Below, piece after piece: positions 33,843 to 43,025 of a stretch of DNA of 64,000 nt (positions are counted from its first letter, which is position 1; every line of letters begins with the position of its first letter). The stretch is from assembly GCA_017561145.1 (NCBI GenBank), contig JAFZDO010000024.1:1-64000 (forward strand). The letters are read 5' to 3'. The stretch is from Clostridia bacterium (GTDB lineage: Bacteria; Bacillota; Clostridia; Oscillospirales; CAG-382). The notes under the pieces were generated by a model, which was given only the letters and a program-made list of their open reading frames with translations, had not been told where the DNA came from and searched no databases. Made by a program: the position numbers and the translations under genes.

Positions 33843-35399
33843 TTAATGCATTTCCCGCGTAGCAGTTTTGTCGTCAGGCTCATAATTTGGCGATTTTTTC
33901 GCCTTTTTGTTTTTCTTCTTGCTCGGCTTTTTCGTTTTTTTAGGATCTTTTTCGTTTTCGGTGTAATCTGCGCCCTTAAGCTTGCCCGATTCGCGCGCAC
34001 GAAGCACGCCTCGGATCACCGCCATTACGACCGTGATCAATATCCAAAGCGCGATAAGTCCGCCGATCACGTAGATCACGGTAAGCATCACGTCACCGAA
34101 AAGGAAATCTCCGACGCTGTCCATCGTGGATTTCAATCCGTCACCGTCGATATTGTCGCGGATGACCGCATCGACTCTTGCAACCTCGTTGCCGTTATAG
34201 GAATAAACGATCGTGCCGACACGCTGACCTGCCGAAAGCGGTGCATCGATAGTGTCGTATTCCTTGCCGTTGAAGACCTTCTTGTAAACCGTTCCTTCAT
34301 CGAGGATAAGCTTATACTCGAGCTTTACTCCCTCGACGTTGATAACAAGCTTTTCGACGTTCTGTGCAGGCACCACCATTGCATGGTCGGACTCGCCCGA
34401 ATTAACGCGCAGCTCGCCGACGATGTTATCGGTAGTAGCGACCGGAAGGAGAACAAATGCTTCACGCGTCCAGTTGATAAGCTTATTCATATCGGTATAT
34501 GCATTTCCCGCACCGAGCGAATAGCTAACGCGGTTTTCCTCGTCACGCGTTACAATCAGACCGCTTGCGCACATAACGACGAAGATATAGGTTCTGCCTT
34601 CCTTCTGACTTGCGGTGATAAGGCAGTAGTTGCCCGATTTATTAAGCTGACCTGCGATAAGGCCGATAGCGTTTTTGTTAAGATAGCCGTCTACGTAATA
34701 GTTGCATTTAAGGTAATTCTTGTTGCGGACGGTGCTTTTGCCGTTGAAATAGGATTCAACGTCGGAAAGCTTTACCAATTCGTCGTACTGATAAAATGCC
34801 GCCGCGATCTTTACGACCTCGCGCAGAGTCGAATATTGGTTTGCCGAATCAAGTCCGGTCGGATTTTCGAATTTGGTGTTCTGAAGTCCGATCTCCTCTG
34901 CCTTTTTATTCATCCGCGCAACAAATTCCATTATACCGCCGCCGAGATACTTTTCGCCGAAATCACACGCAATGGCTGCAACAGCATCGTTTGCGCAGGC
35001 AACCAAGGTTGCCGAAAAAAGCTCTCTCACGGTTCTTACCGAGCCCTCGGAATAACCCATAACGGGCACGCGCACGTCGGCAATATCGCCCGAATTTGCG
35101 ATAGCCTCGGCGGTAACAGTGACCTCGGTTTCCGCGCTGTTAAGTCCGCGCTCTTTAAGAATATCGCTTGCGACCATCAACGCAACGAGCTTTGTTGCCA
35201 CGGTGGGAGCGACCTTTTCATCAAGGCGCTTGGAATAAAGAAACTGGTCGTCATCGATACAGTATGCCGCATATGCGTTGCCCGAATTGATGCCGGGGTT
35301 ATCTGCTATTTCGCCCTCTGCCGAAACGACACCCGACAAAGAAACGACTGTGATCAAAAACGCAAGAAGCGTTAATGATATTCTACGGATATATTTCAT
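33843..35399 (-). CDS. DacF-like D-Ala-D-Ala carboxypeptidase homologue, catalytic motifs lost
   Basis: A 518-residue membrane protein with the fold of low-molecular-weight PBPs: signal peptide, AYCIDDDQFLYSKRL, KFENPTGLD and a C-terminal beta domain. All three catalytic motifs are altered. SxxK reads VATK in KVAPTVATKLV, so the nucleophile Ser is Val. SxN reads CAN in LVACANDAV. KTG reads IAG in GLIAGQLNKSGNYCL. It should not hydrolyse peptides. A helix near residues 425-450 anchors it, followed by a Lys-rich tail. It starts one base after ribF, with its ribosome site in ribF. A wall-binding or regulatory role is an inference. Confidence 0.85.
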   Translation of the reverse strand: MKYIRRISLTLLAFLITVVSLSGVVSAEGEIADNPGINSGNAYAAYCIDDDQFLYSKRLDEKVAPTVATKLVALMVASDILKERGLNSAETEVTVTAEAIANSGDIADVRVPVMGYSEGSVRTVRELFSATLVACANDAVAAIACDFGEKYLGGGIMEFVARMNKKAEEIGLQNTKFENPTGLDSANQYSTLREVVKIAAAFYQYDELVKLSDVESYFNGKSTVRNKNYLKCNYYVDGYLNKNAIGLIAGQLNKSGNYCLITASQKEGRTYIFVVMCASGLIVTRDEENRVSYSLGAGNAYTDMNKLINWTREAFVLLPVATTDNIVGELRVNSGESDHAMVVPAQNVEKLVINVEGVKLEYKLILDEGTVYKKVFNGKEYDTIDAPLSAGQRVGTIVYSYNGNEVARVDAVIRDNIDGDGLKSTMDSVGDFLFGDVMLTVIYVIGGLIALWILITVVMAVIRGVLRARESGKLKGADYTENEKDPKKTKKPSKKKNKKAKKSPNYEPDDKTATREMH

Positions 35400-35400
35400 T

Positions 35401-36339
35401 TCAGAACTCCTTTAAAAGGTTTTTTGCGACGGAAATATCCTGCAACACCTGTTCCTTAAGCTCATCCAACGAAGAAAACCTTTTTTCCTCGCGGATAAAG
35501 GCAACGAATTCGGTTTCTGCGATGCTCGAATAGCAATCGCCCGAATAATCGAAAAGATAGGTTTCGCAAAGCGGCATATCCTCTTGTCCGACAGTCGGCT
35601 TTACACCGACGTTGGCAACACCGCCGTATATTTTTCCGTCAACGCTGCATTTTACCGCATAAACGCCGAAGCGCGGCATTGCAAGATGCTCGGGATATTT
35701 TTGGTTAATGGTTGGAAAGCCCAATTCTCTTCCGAGCCGTCTGCCGTGAATGACCTCACCGCTGAACGAAAAGGAATATCCGAGCAAGGCATTCGCCTTT
35801 TCAAAATCGCCGTTTGCAATATGAGCACGGATAAGGGTCGAGCTTATGGGCACACCGTCAAGCACGACGGCGTTAGGTGTTATAAAGGTCACGCCCGATT
35901 CGGAAAGAAGGGATTTTATAAACGAAACGTCGCCCTCGCGGTTGTTACCGAAACGGAAATCATAACCGCAAACGATGCTTTTCGCCTTTAACAGGTCGAC
36001 GAAAACGCTTTGGACAAAATCGCCCGCCTGCATGCTTCTGATCTCGCTGAAGGGCACCGAAATAACGATATCGACACCGAGCGACGCCAAAAGAAGATTC
36101 TTTTTCGCATCGGTAGCCAGAAGCGACGATTCGGATTTCGGAGAATCCTCGGCATCAAAAGTAAACACGACCGAGGGCACCGAATGGCGTTTTGCTTCAT
36201 TCACAAGCGAAACGATCATCGCGCGGTGTCCGATGTGCACGCCGTCAAAGCCGCCCACGGCAACGGCACAGCCATTATCTATGTCCGCATCGTGGCGGAA
36301 TTTCATCATTTTGAAAGTTTTTAACACTTTGTTTTCCAT
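35401..36339 (-). CDS. ribF: Bifunctional riboflavin kinase/FAD synthetase
   Basis: Makes FMN from riboflavin and then FAD. The nucleotidyltransferase half starts with VAVGGFDGVHIGHRAMI, has SVVFTFDAED and GYDFRFGNNREGDV, then ISSTLIRAHIANGDFEKA; the kinase half has GRELGFPTINQ, YGGVANVGVKPTVG and ETYLFDYSGDCY. Length is about 312 residues. The likeliest start is ATG 36339 (MENKVLKTF). No ribosome binding site precedes it, and the predicted transcript begins only a few bases upstream, so it may be leaderless. The gene after it is the inactive PBP homologue. Confidence 0.93.
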   Translation of the reverse strand: MENKVLKTFKMMKFRHDADIDNGCAVAVGGFDGVHIGHRAMIVSLVNEAKRHSVPSVVFTFDAEDSPKSESSLLATDAKKNLLLASLGVDIVISVPFSEIRSMQAGDFVQSVFVDLLKAKSIVCGYDFRFGNNREGDVSFIKSLLSESGVTFITPNAVVLDGVPISSTLIRAHIANGDFEKANALLGYSFSFSGEVIHGRRLGRELGFPTINQKYPEHLAMPRFGVYAVKCSVDGKIYGGVANVGVKPTVGQEDMPLCETYLFDYSGDCYSSIAETEFVAFIREEKRFSSLDELKEQVLQDISVAKNLLKEF

Positions 36340-36348
36340 AATAATATT

Positions 36349-36377
36349 ATAATACATTTTTTACCCGCCTTTGTCAA
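36349..36377 (-). promoter_or_regulatory. Promoter of ribF
   Basis: TTGACA (36377-36372), 17-base spacer, TATTAT (36354-36349). Transcription would begin near 36342, right at the start codon. Confidence 0.65.
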
Positions 36378-36445
36378 CTTGCAAAGGTATATTTTTACAA
36401 CTTGTGTAAATAATATTTTTACAAATACAAGGACGGGTGTTTTTG

Positions 36446-38530
36446 ATGCATTACGAAAAAACAAAATTCGACTCGGTTATATTGGCAGGCGGCTTCGGAA
36501 AGCGATTGAGCCCTCTGACCGATACGATGCCGAAGCCGATGCTTCCCATTGCTTCGAGATCGGCATTTGAAAGAAATCTGGACGTCTTACGAAGCTTCGG
36601 CTTTTCCTACACGGCGGTTACGACTATGTATCTTCCCGAAAGGATAGAAGCTGTAAAAAGAGAAGGCGTTGAATATTTCCGCGAAGAAAAACCGCTCGGA
36701 AGTGCCGGAGCGATAAGAGCCCTGCTCGACCGAATCGGAGATTTTATCGTTGTCATCTCGGGCGATGCGATCTTTGATTTCGATCTGTCGAAGGCAAGAG
36801 ATGAATTTTTAAAAAGCCGATGCGATGCCGCAATGCTGCTTTGCCGAAGCTGCGATTCCGGCGAATACGGCTCGGTTTGCGTTCACGGCGGAAGAATAGT
36901 CGGCTTTTGCGAAAAGCCGTCCCCGCGTGACACTATGTCCGACCTGATAAATACAGGTATATATTTTCTTAAAAAATCGGTCATCGGAATGATTCCCGAG
37001 GGCGTACAGTACGATTTCGGGCGCGATCTCTTCCCTGCCTTGCAAAAGCGAGGCGTTCCCATTGCCGCGATCGAGCCGAGCGGTCATTGGTTTGATATCG
37101 GCTCGTTCGGTGAATATCACCGCTGTAACATGTGGGCTTCAAGAGGTGAAAGCTGCTTCGGGGCGCACGTTTCGGTGCATCCCCACGCAGAGATCAAATA
37201 CAGCGTCGTAATGGACAACTGCACCGTCGGCAACAGCTTTCTGCGCGGCTGTATAGTCGGTGAAAGCGTAACCGTCGGCAACGACTGCGTTATCCCTCCG
37301 GGATGTGTTATCGGGCCCAACGCCGAGATTCGCGACGGTTGTGCTCTTGCCCCCGGCAGTATTGTCGAATCGGGTGCAACGGTATTAGGAAATGCGTTTG
37401 TCGAAGCCTTTCCCAAGCAATCGCATTGTCTGAATTTCGACGATGATTCGATAATCGCAAGCGATAACGACGACGGATATTTTGTACGTCTGGGACGTAT
37501 TTTGGGAGGCGGATTGAATATTATCGCCTTTGCAAGCGGAAAAGAAGCGTCGCTTCCGCAGGCGTGCGAGCTGGCATGCGGTGCCGCAGAGGCAGGAAGC
37601 AGCTGCACCGTGCTTTCGGGCGGAAACGCTCCGTTGGCGGCGTTTGCGGCAGCCGAGCACCGTGCAAAGACGGCTTTTATTTACCCCGAAAACGGTCAGA
37701 CGAGAATAAAGCTTTTTTCATCGGGCGGTATGCCCTGCTCGCGCGAGGAGCTAAGGCGAATCTCCTCTTCTGTGCCCGAAAGATCAAAAAAAGCCGGCAG
37801 TGTTTTTCTTATGCCGCACGGCGCGCTTATAAAGCGCTATATCGCTTATTTAAAGGAGCTGACCGATATTCCGCAAGCCATACGCATTTCTCGGTCAGAG
37901 GAAAGCGGATTTCTGCGTGAGGTATCGGAGGAGCTTGGGATCAAGCAAGCTCTCAACGGGCCTGAATTTTATCTTACCGACGGCGGCGAAAGAGTCGGCG
38001 CAATACTCGAAGACGGAAGACGTATCGGATATTGGCAATTGCTCGCGATAGCCTGTATCGCAGGCGAAAGAAACGGCATTATTCTTCCTAACGAAACGCC
38101 CTGCACGGTCGAGCGCATACTTCGCAGGAACGGCATAGACGTTGCCTTTTACGGAGACAGCGAATCCGACGTACGCCGTCTTGCCGAGGGCGACCCTCTG
38201 CACCGCGACGGCACGTTGCTTGCGCTGACAATTTCGGCATTGACCGAAAAGCTTTCCGCAACGCTTGAGCAATTGGCAAGTAATCTTCCGCCCTTCTCGA
38301 TCGTAACGCGTTCGGTGTATGCCGAAAGAAGCAAAATGAATTCGACTCTGTCACGTCTGCGAGAGGAATGCGGATTCGGTGCGCGCTGTGCGGGATTTGA
38401 ATTCGGCGAAGGACGTGCGAATATCTATGCGAGCGCATCGGGCAGATTCCGAATAATCGCAGAGGCGACAGATTCGGAGACCGCCGAGGAGATAGCATTG
38501 CACGCTATCGACGAGCTCGGCAAGAAATAA
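36446..38530 (+). CDS. Sugar nucleotidyltransferase fused to a degenerate phosphomutase
   Basis: A 694-residue fusion. Residues 1-230 are a sugar-1-phosphate nucleotidyltransferase (VILAGGFGKRLSPLTDTMPK, VVISGDAIFDFDL, GYW-type loop). Residues about 235-315 are a left-handed beta-helix of hexapeptide repeats. The rest has the phosphomannomutase/phosphoglucomutase architecture, but the phosphoserine loop TASHNP is replaced (FIYPENGQTRIKLF) and the metal motif DGDADR reads TDGGERVGAILEDGRRI. The mutase half is probably not active and may be regulatory. The start is ATG 36446, ten bases after AAGGACG; an in-frame GTG at 36437 is close to that site. TTTACA/TGTAAA palindrome upstream. Monocistronic. 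Confidence 0.85.
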   Translation: MHYEKTKFDSVILAGGFGKRLSPLTDTMPKPMLPIASRSAFERNLDVLRSFGFSYTAVTTMYLPERIEAVKREGVEYFREEKPLGSAGAIRALLDRIGDFIVVISGDAIFDFDLSKARDEFLKSRCDAAMLLCRSCDSGEYGSVCVHGGRIVGFCEKPSPRDTMSDLINTGIYFLKKSVIGMIPEGVQYDFGRDLFPALQKRGVPIAAIEPSGHWFDIGSFGEYHRCNMWASRGESCFGAHVSVHPHAEIKYSVVMDNCTVGNSFLRGCIVGESVTVGNDCVIPPGCVIGPNAEIRDGCALAPGSIVESGATVLGNAFVEAFPKQSHCLNFDDDSIIASDNDDGYFVRLGRILGGGLNIIAFASGKEASLPQACELACGAAEAGSSCTVLSGGNAPLAAFAAAEHRAKTAFIYPENGQTRIKLFSSGGMPCSREELRRISSSVPERSKKAGSVFLMPHGALIKRYIAYLKELTDIPQAIRISRSEESGFLREVSEELGIKQALNGPEFYLTDGGERVGAILEDGRRIGYWQLLAIACIAGERNGIILPNETPCTVERILRRNGIDVAFYGDSESDVRRLAEGDPLHRDGTLLALTISALTEKLSATLEQLASNLPPFSIVTRSVYAERSKMNSTLSRLREECGFGARCAGFEFGEGRANIYASASGRFRIIAEATDSETAEEIALHAIDELGKK

Positions 38531-38535
38531 AATAT

Positions 38536-38565
38536 AAAGGAGAGCGTTATAAGGCTCTCCTTTTG
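38536..38565. terminator. Bidirectional terminator
   Basis: Stem GGAGAGC/GCTCTCC (38539-38545, 38554-38560), then TTTT, between convergent genes. Confidence 0.75.
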
Positions 38566-38567
38566 AA

Positions 38568-39407
38568 TTATTCGCTTGCTTCTTCGCTTACTTCTTCACT
38601 TGCGTCTTCGCTGACATCGGGTTGGCTCAAATGCTCGGTTTCGGTTTCGGCGCTCGAGGATACCCACATCATCGGACGAACCGCAACGCTTTTATAATCA
38701 ACGCTAAGACCGTCTGTACGGATGGTGCCGTTGAAGTAAACGTAGCTGTTGGAGCTTGCGATTTCGCCCTTGTCGAGCAACCACCACCAGCATTTACCGT
38801 TTTGCAAACGGGCACCGTTATTTACCGCGAATTCGGTCGCATCTGCGGCGCGCCAGGAATCGTACTCGTAATATTTGCCGACCTCCTCTGCCGAGGGGAT
38901 AGTGACCTTTACACCGTCGTTTTCGATGACCGATGCCATTTCCGACTCGGAAAAAGCGGTCTGCATAAAATCTCCGTTCAACCAAGCAAAAAGCGTGCTG
39001 TCCTTCCATTCAACGTCCGAACGTGCTTCGTTTATCGGCTTTGTGTCAAGACATTCTCGGCTGATAAGCAAAAGCTTGTCGTCAAACTTTTCGAGCACGA
39101 TCCATTCGATCTTTTCCGCTCCGTCGGAGCCGTTACCGTTCTGCTCGTACGTACCGAACACAACGGCATCGCCGACAGCGGCATCCGCCATCGTTTCCTT
39201 AACGATAACCTGTTCGGGGGGCGGCTCGAGACTGCTTTCGTCGGCAAAGCTCTGCTCAAAGGAAACGTCGCTCTGATCCGTTGCTTCGCCTTGGGTATTG
39301 ACGTCAAACAAATATATAAGAAAAGCGGCTGCTAACGCCAAAGCACCGACCGCTATCAAGATCGCAACGGCAAGCGGCATCGGCTTTGCACTGTTCTTTT
39401 TTGCCAT
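38568..39407 (-). CDS. Membrane-anchored DUF6273 protein
   Basis: A 279-residue protein with one N-terminal helix (residues 12-34) and an external DUF6273-type domain: VVFGTYEQNG, EKIEWIVLEKFDDKLLLISRECLD, STLFAWLNGDFMQTAFSESEM, CWWWLLDKGE and VAVRPMMWVSS. These blocks follow the usual order of that family, which is common in gut Firmicutes and of unknown function. The C-terminus is a short Ser/Glu tail (SEDASEEVSEEASE). Start: ATG after CGGAGAAATAAT. No operon partners. Confidence 0.85.
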   Translation of the reverse strand: MAKKNSAKPMPLAVAILIAVGALALAAAFLIYLFDVNTQGEATDQSDVSFEQSFADESSLEPPPEQVIVKETMADAAVGDAVVFGTYEQNGNGSDGAEKIEWIVLEKFDDKLLLISRECLDTKPINEARSDVEWKDSTLFAWLNGDFMQTAFSESEMASVIENDGVKVTIPSAEEVGKYYEYDSWRAADATEFAVNNGARLQNGKCWWWLLDKGEIASSNSYVYFNGTIRTDGLSVDYKSVAVRPMMWVSSSAETETEHLSQPDVSEDASEEVSEEASE

Positions 39408-39436
39408 ATTATTTCTCCGTATTTTTATTCTTCGTT

Positions 39437-40480
39437 TTATTCTTCTTCGGGAAGTGTTATTTTATTACGCCAACCGGTAAGCGAACGGATCTTTTTGTAA
39501 AGCATATTGCTTACTCTCACACTGCAGCGTACGTTGGGGTGACCGTTTGCGCCGGTTTCGGATTCGTTGCCGAACATGGTATCGGCATACATAAAATGAA
39601 CCTTTTCATCCTTTTTGGAAATATCGCGAAGCGTATCGCGAAGCACCTCGGAATAAAGCTGACTCATCATACCGTAAAGCCAGATAATATGCGCCTCGGG
39701 GTAACGCTCGCGAACCTTTGCGACAAGGTCACGCGCAGCCGATTCGAATTCATCGTTGGGCGCAGGGCCGCCGCAGTCGTTCGTGCCGATGTTGATAACT
39801 ACAACGTCAGCAACCCAATCGTCGTTGCAAACGTCGCCGGTACGGGACTGGCGGTTGAAATATTCGCCGGTTCTTACGTCGGTTCTGTCACCGTTGCAGT
39901 TGCAAACGATGCCCTTGCCCGAAATTGCGATAAAACGCGCATCCGCGCCGAATCTTTCGGCGGTAATGCCTGCATAAGAGCGTGTAACGTCCTGCTGATA
40001 GGTATAATAGGTCGGGTCGGTAGGAAGTCCGAGCACGCCGTAGCCGCAGGTGATGGAGTCACCGATAAATTCGATTCTTCTGGGGCTGTTGAAGGGGGGA
40101 TTACGAAGCTCCGCACCGTTGCCGAGAAGCGTAATGGTATCGAATTTAAGCTTGGGCTCGCCCTCGGTTATCTTCAAAACGTTTACGCGGTGGCGTTTGT
40201 CCGAAAGACCCTCGATGATAAGCTTTTCGCTTCCGTTAACTACCGCAAAGCGCTGGCTGTGGTTGCCGTCAACGGTAATCTTTACGTATGCAGGGCAGTC
40301 GTTGGAATAAGCCCCGAGCGAGATGATAAAGCCCGTGCCCGTAAAATTGAACGCAAAGCCGCTTCCGCTCCAGTCGAAGGCGAGCATTCCGTCCTGCTCG
40401 GTATGTCTGCCGCGAATGCGGATCTTATCGTTCCCGACAAGCTTTATAGGTTGATTTACAATTACCGAATATTTATCCAT
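39437..40480 (-). CDS. SGNH/GDSL esterase, CE2-like two-domain
   Basis: A 347-residue esterase. Residues 1-125 form a beta-rich jelly-roll-like domain (FDWSGSGFAFNFTGTGFIISL), and the catalytic SGNH domain starts at IEFIGDSITCGYG with the nucleophile Ser. The oxyanion Asn is in VVINIGTNDCGG and the His in NGHPNV. This arrangement matches carbohydrate esterase family 2 acetyl-xylan/glucomannan esterases. No signal peptide is present, so it acts inside the cell or on imported sugars. Start: ATG after CGGAGG. Alone between two unrelated genes. Confidence 0.85.
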   Translation of the reverse strand: MDKYSVIVNQPIKLVGNDKIRIRGRHTEQDGMLAFDWSGSGFAFNFTGTGFIISLGAYSNDCPAYVKITVDGNHSQRFAVVNGSEKLIIEGLSDKRHRVNVLKITEGEPKLKFDTITLLGNGAELRNPPFNSPRRIEFIGDSITCGYGVLGLPTDPTYYTYQQDVTRSYAGITAERFGADARFIAISGKGIVCNCNGDRTDVRTGEYFNRQSRTGDVCNDDWVADVVVINIGTNDCGGPAPNDEFESAARDLVAKVRERYPEAHIIWLYGMMSQLYSEVLRDTLRDISKKDEKVHFMYADTMFGNESETGANGHPNVRCSVRVSNMLYKKIRSLTGWRNKITLPEEE

Positions 40481-40544
40481 TTCGTTCCTCCGAATACTGT
40501 TATTACGACAGAAATAATAACCAATATTTGTGAACTAAAATGAG

Positions 40545-42962
40545 TTAATGTTTTAACAATTTGTAAATTTCGCAAATGACCAAGGGCATACACGACAATC
40601 CGATAGATATTGCCCATTCGCTCACGGTTAACCGAGCCGCACCGAACAGCTCCGCCACGGGAGGGATCAAAATAACCGCACTCTGAAGAAACAGACAGAA
40701 GAAGAAGGATATCCACACAAAAGGATTTTTTTGTTTACCTTTTGCAAAAACGCTTTTCTCGCTCCTCATATTAAACGAATGGAAAAGCTGTGAAACGGCA
40801 AGCACCAAAAAGCACATCGTTCTTCCTGCCTCAAGGCAGTCCGTATTGTTACCGATAACGAAAGCCGAGATCGCAAGCGTGCCGATAAGAATGCCCTCGA
40901 AAATAATTCTTGCCACGTGTGCACCGCCAAACAACGGAGAGTCGGGCTTTATCGGTGCGCGCTCCATAACGCCGTCGGGAGTTTTTTCGAGTCCCAAAGC
41001 GATCGCGGGGAGCGAATCGGTCGTAAGATTCACCCAAAGAAGCTGGATAGCCGAAAGGGGAGACGGAAGCGATGCTATTATCGCAAAGAAAACGGTAAAA
41101 AGCTCACCGATATTGCAGGAAAGCAAAAAATGAACCGCTCTGCGGATATTTTCGTAAATACCTCTTCCCTCTTTTACCGCGGCAACGACCGTTGAAAAAT
41201 TATCGTCGGTAAGTATCATGTCCGCCGATTCCTTTGCGACCTCGGTGCCGCTTATTCCCATTGCACATCCGATATCCGCCTTTTTCAGCGCAGGCGCATC
41301 GTTAACTCCGTCGCCCGTCATCGCAACGACGTAGCCCTTTGATTTCAGCGCCGAAACGATACGAAGCTTGAAGGAAGGCGTTACTCTTGCGAAAACGCTG
41401 CATTCCTCGACGACTCTTTGAAATTCCCGTTCGTTGAGCGCCCCGACCTCGCTTTCGGTATAAACTCTGCCGTCGCTCGGTATCATGCCTATCTTAACGG
41501 CAATAGCACGCGCGGTATCGGGATGGTCGCCGGTTATCATTATCGGACGGATGCCTGCCCTTTTGCACATCCTTACCGCATCTGCGGTCTCGGGACGGGG
41601 CGGATCGCAAATACCGCAAAGCCCGATAAGTCCGAATCTTCCCGACAACGGGTCTTCGGGCAGACGGTTCGCTTCGTAGCTTGCAAAGCACATCACCCGC
41701 AAGGCGTTTTTCGTCATTTCACCCGTGATTCTTTCGATCGTTTCGCTCTTGTCGGGGCAATATTTAGCAATAACGTCGGGTGCACCCTTGATATAGACCG
41801 TAAAGCCGTTTTGATTTCGGTTGACGGTAACCATAAACTTTTTGACCGAATCGAAGGGAATTTCGGCTACGCGCGGAAAAACCGAGCGTATGCCTTCAAC
41901 GTCGCCGCAATAAGCCGAAAGCGCGAGCTCGGTCGGCGATGAATCGTTATTGCAAAGAGCGAACGCTCTTTTCAGCTCGGATTCGTTTCCGTAAACCGAT
42001 TCGACCGTCATCCTGTTGCAGGTAAGTGTTCCCGTCTTGTCCGAGCAGATTATACGGGCACAGCCCAGCGTTTCTACCGCAGGCAGACGCTTTACGACAG
42101 CCTTTCGGTTTGCCATAGTCTGAACGCCTGCGGAAAGCACGACCGTCACTATCGCAGGCAAGCCCTCGGGAATTGCCGCGACCGACAGCGAAACCGAGGT
42201 CATAAACATTTCGCCGACGTCCATACCCTTTAAAAGCGAAAAAACGAATATAACGGCACAGATGCCGACGGTTACGTTACCGAGCAGGGCGCTTAATTTC
42301 GCAAGCCGCTTCTGAAGCGGTGTTTTTTCGGCATCGCCGCTTATCATCCCTGCGATCTCGCCCACGCAAGTGGACATTCCCGTTCTGACCGCGATTGCTC
42401 TTCCTCTTCCCGAAATAACGTGCGACGAGGTGAAGACCGAATTGTACGCCTCGGATATCGGGCAACCCTTTCGCAGGACGGCCTTATGATCCTTCATGAC
42501 GCCGACCGATTCGCCCGTCAGTGCGGATTCGTCGATCAACAGCTCGTTGCTTTCGATAAGCCTTGCATCGGCAGGCACGACGTCCCCCTTTTCGAGCAAA
42601 AACACGTCGCCCGGCACAAGCAGAGCACTTTGAAGCCTTACCGCCCTCCCGTCGCGCAGTACCGTAGTTTCGGGCGAGGTCATCCTTTTTAAAGCCTCGA
42701 GCGAGCGCTCGGCACGGCTTTCCTGAATAACTGCGATAAGCCCGTTGATAAGCACTATCAGCAAAATAATTATCGGGTCTGCAAAGCCCTCTCCCGAAAC
42801 GTAAGAGGTTGCAAACGAAATCGCCGCCGCAATCAGCAAAACGACCGTCATCCGATCGCAAAGCGCCTCGAAAAATCTCCGCAAAAAGCTCTTCTTTTTC
42901 TTTTCTCTGATTTCGTTTTTTCCGTACCTCGCAAGCATATCCGCCGCTTTTTCAGAATCCAA
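40545..42962 (-). CDS. P-type calcium-transporting ATPase (type II)
   Basis: A cation pump of 805 residues or more. Marks: LTGESVGV for the actuator, CSDKTGTLTCN with the phosphorylated Asp, ITGDHPDTA, MTGDGVNDAPALKKADIGCAMG hinge, and PEGLPAIVTVVLS in helix four, typical of calcium pumps. The C-terminal six helices end the protein. The first canonical start is a TTG at 42962 (DSEKAADMLARYGKN), but the frame is open and looks coding further upstream (WYHENLKDLYAEFSSGSDGL), up to the stop of the symporter gene; the family normally begins with such a WY block. The real initiation is probably near 43022 at an unusual codon. Confidence 0.9.
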   Translation of the reverse strand: MDSEKAADMLARYGKNEIREKKKKSFLRRFFEALCDRMTVVLLIAAAISFATSYVSGEGFADPIIILLIVLINGLIAVIQESRAERSLEALKRMTSPETTVLRDGRAVRLQSALLVPGDVFLLEKGDVVPADARLIESNELLIDESALTGESVGVMKDHKAVLRKGCPISEAYNSVFTSSHVISGRGRAIAVRTGMSTCVGEIAGMISGDAEKTPLQKRLAKLSALLGNVTVGICAVIFVFSLLKGMDVGEMFMTSVSLSVAAIPEGLPAIVTVVLSAGVQTMANRKAVVKRLPAVETLGCARIICSDKTGTLTCNRMTVESVYGNESELKRAFALCNNDSSPTELALSAYCGDVEGIRSVFPRVAEIPFDSVKKFMVTVNRNQNGFTVYIKGAPDVIAKYCPDKSETIERITGEMTKNALRVMCFASYEANRLPEDPLSGRFGLIGLCGICDPPRPETADAVRMCKRAGIRPIMITGDHPDTARAIAVKIGMIPSDGRVYTESEVGALNEREFQRVVEECSVFARVTPSFKLRIVSALKSKGYVVAMTGDGVNDAPALKKADIGCAMGISGTEVAKESADMILTDDNFSTVVAAVKEGRGIYENIRRAVHFLLSCNIGELFTVFFAIIASLPSPLSAIQLLWVNLTTDSLPAIALGLEKTPDGVMERAPIKPDSPLFGGAHVARIIFEGILIGTLAISAFVIGNNTDCLEAGRTMCFLVLAVSQLFHSFNMRSEKSVFAKGKQKNPFVWISFFFCLFLQSAVILIPPVAELFGAARLTVSEWAISIGLSCMPLVICEIYKLLKH

Positions 42963-43025
42963 GCCGTCGCTTCCCGACGAAAATTCGGCATAGAGATCCT
43001 TTAAATTTTCGTGATACCAGATAAG

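Noticed and set aside
33846..35375. A 509-codon plus-strand open frame
   Set aside because: Antisense of the PBP homologue. It has no ribosome site and is compositionally odd.
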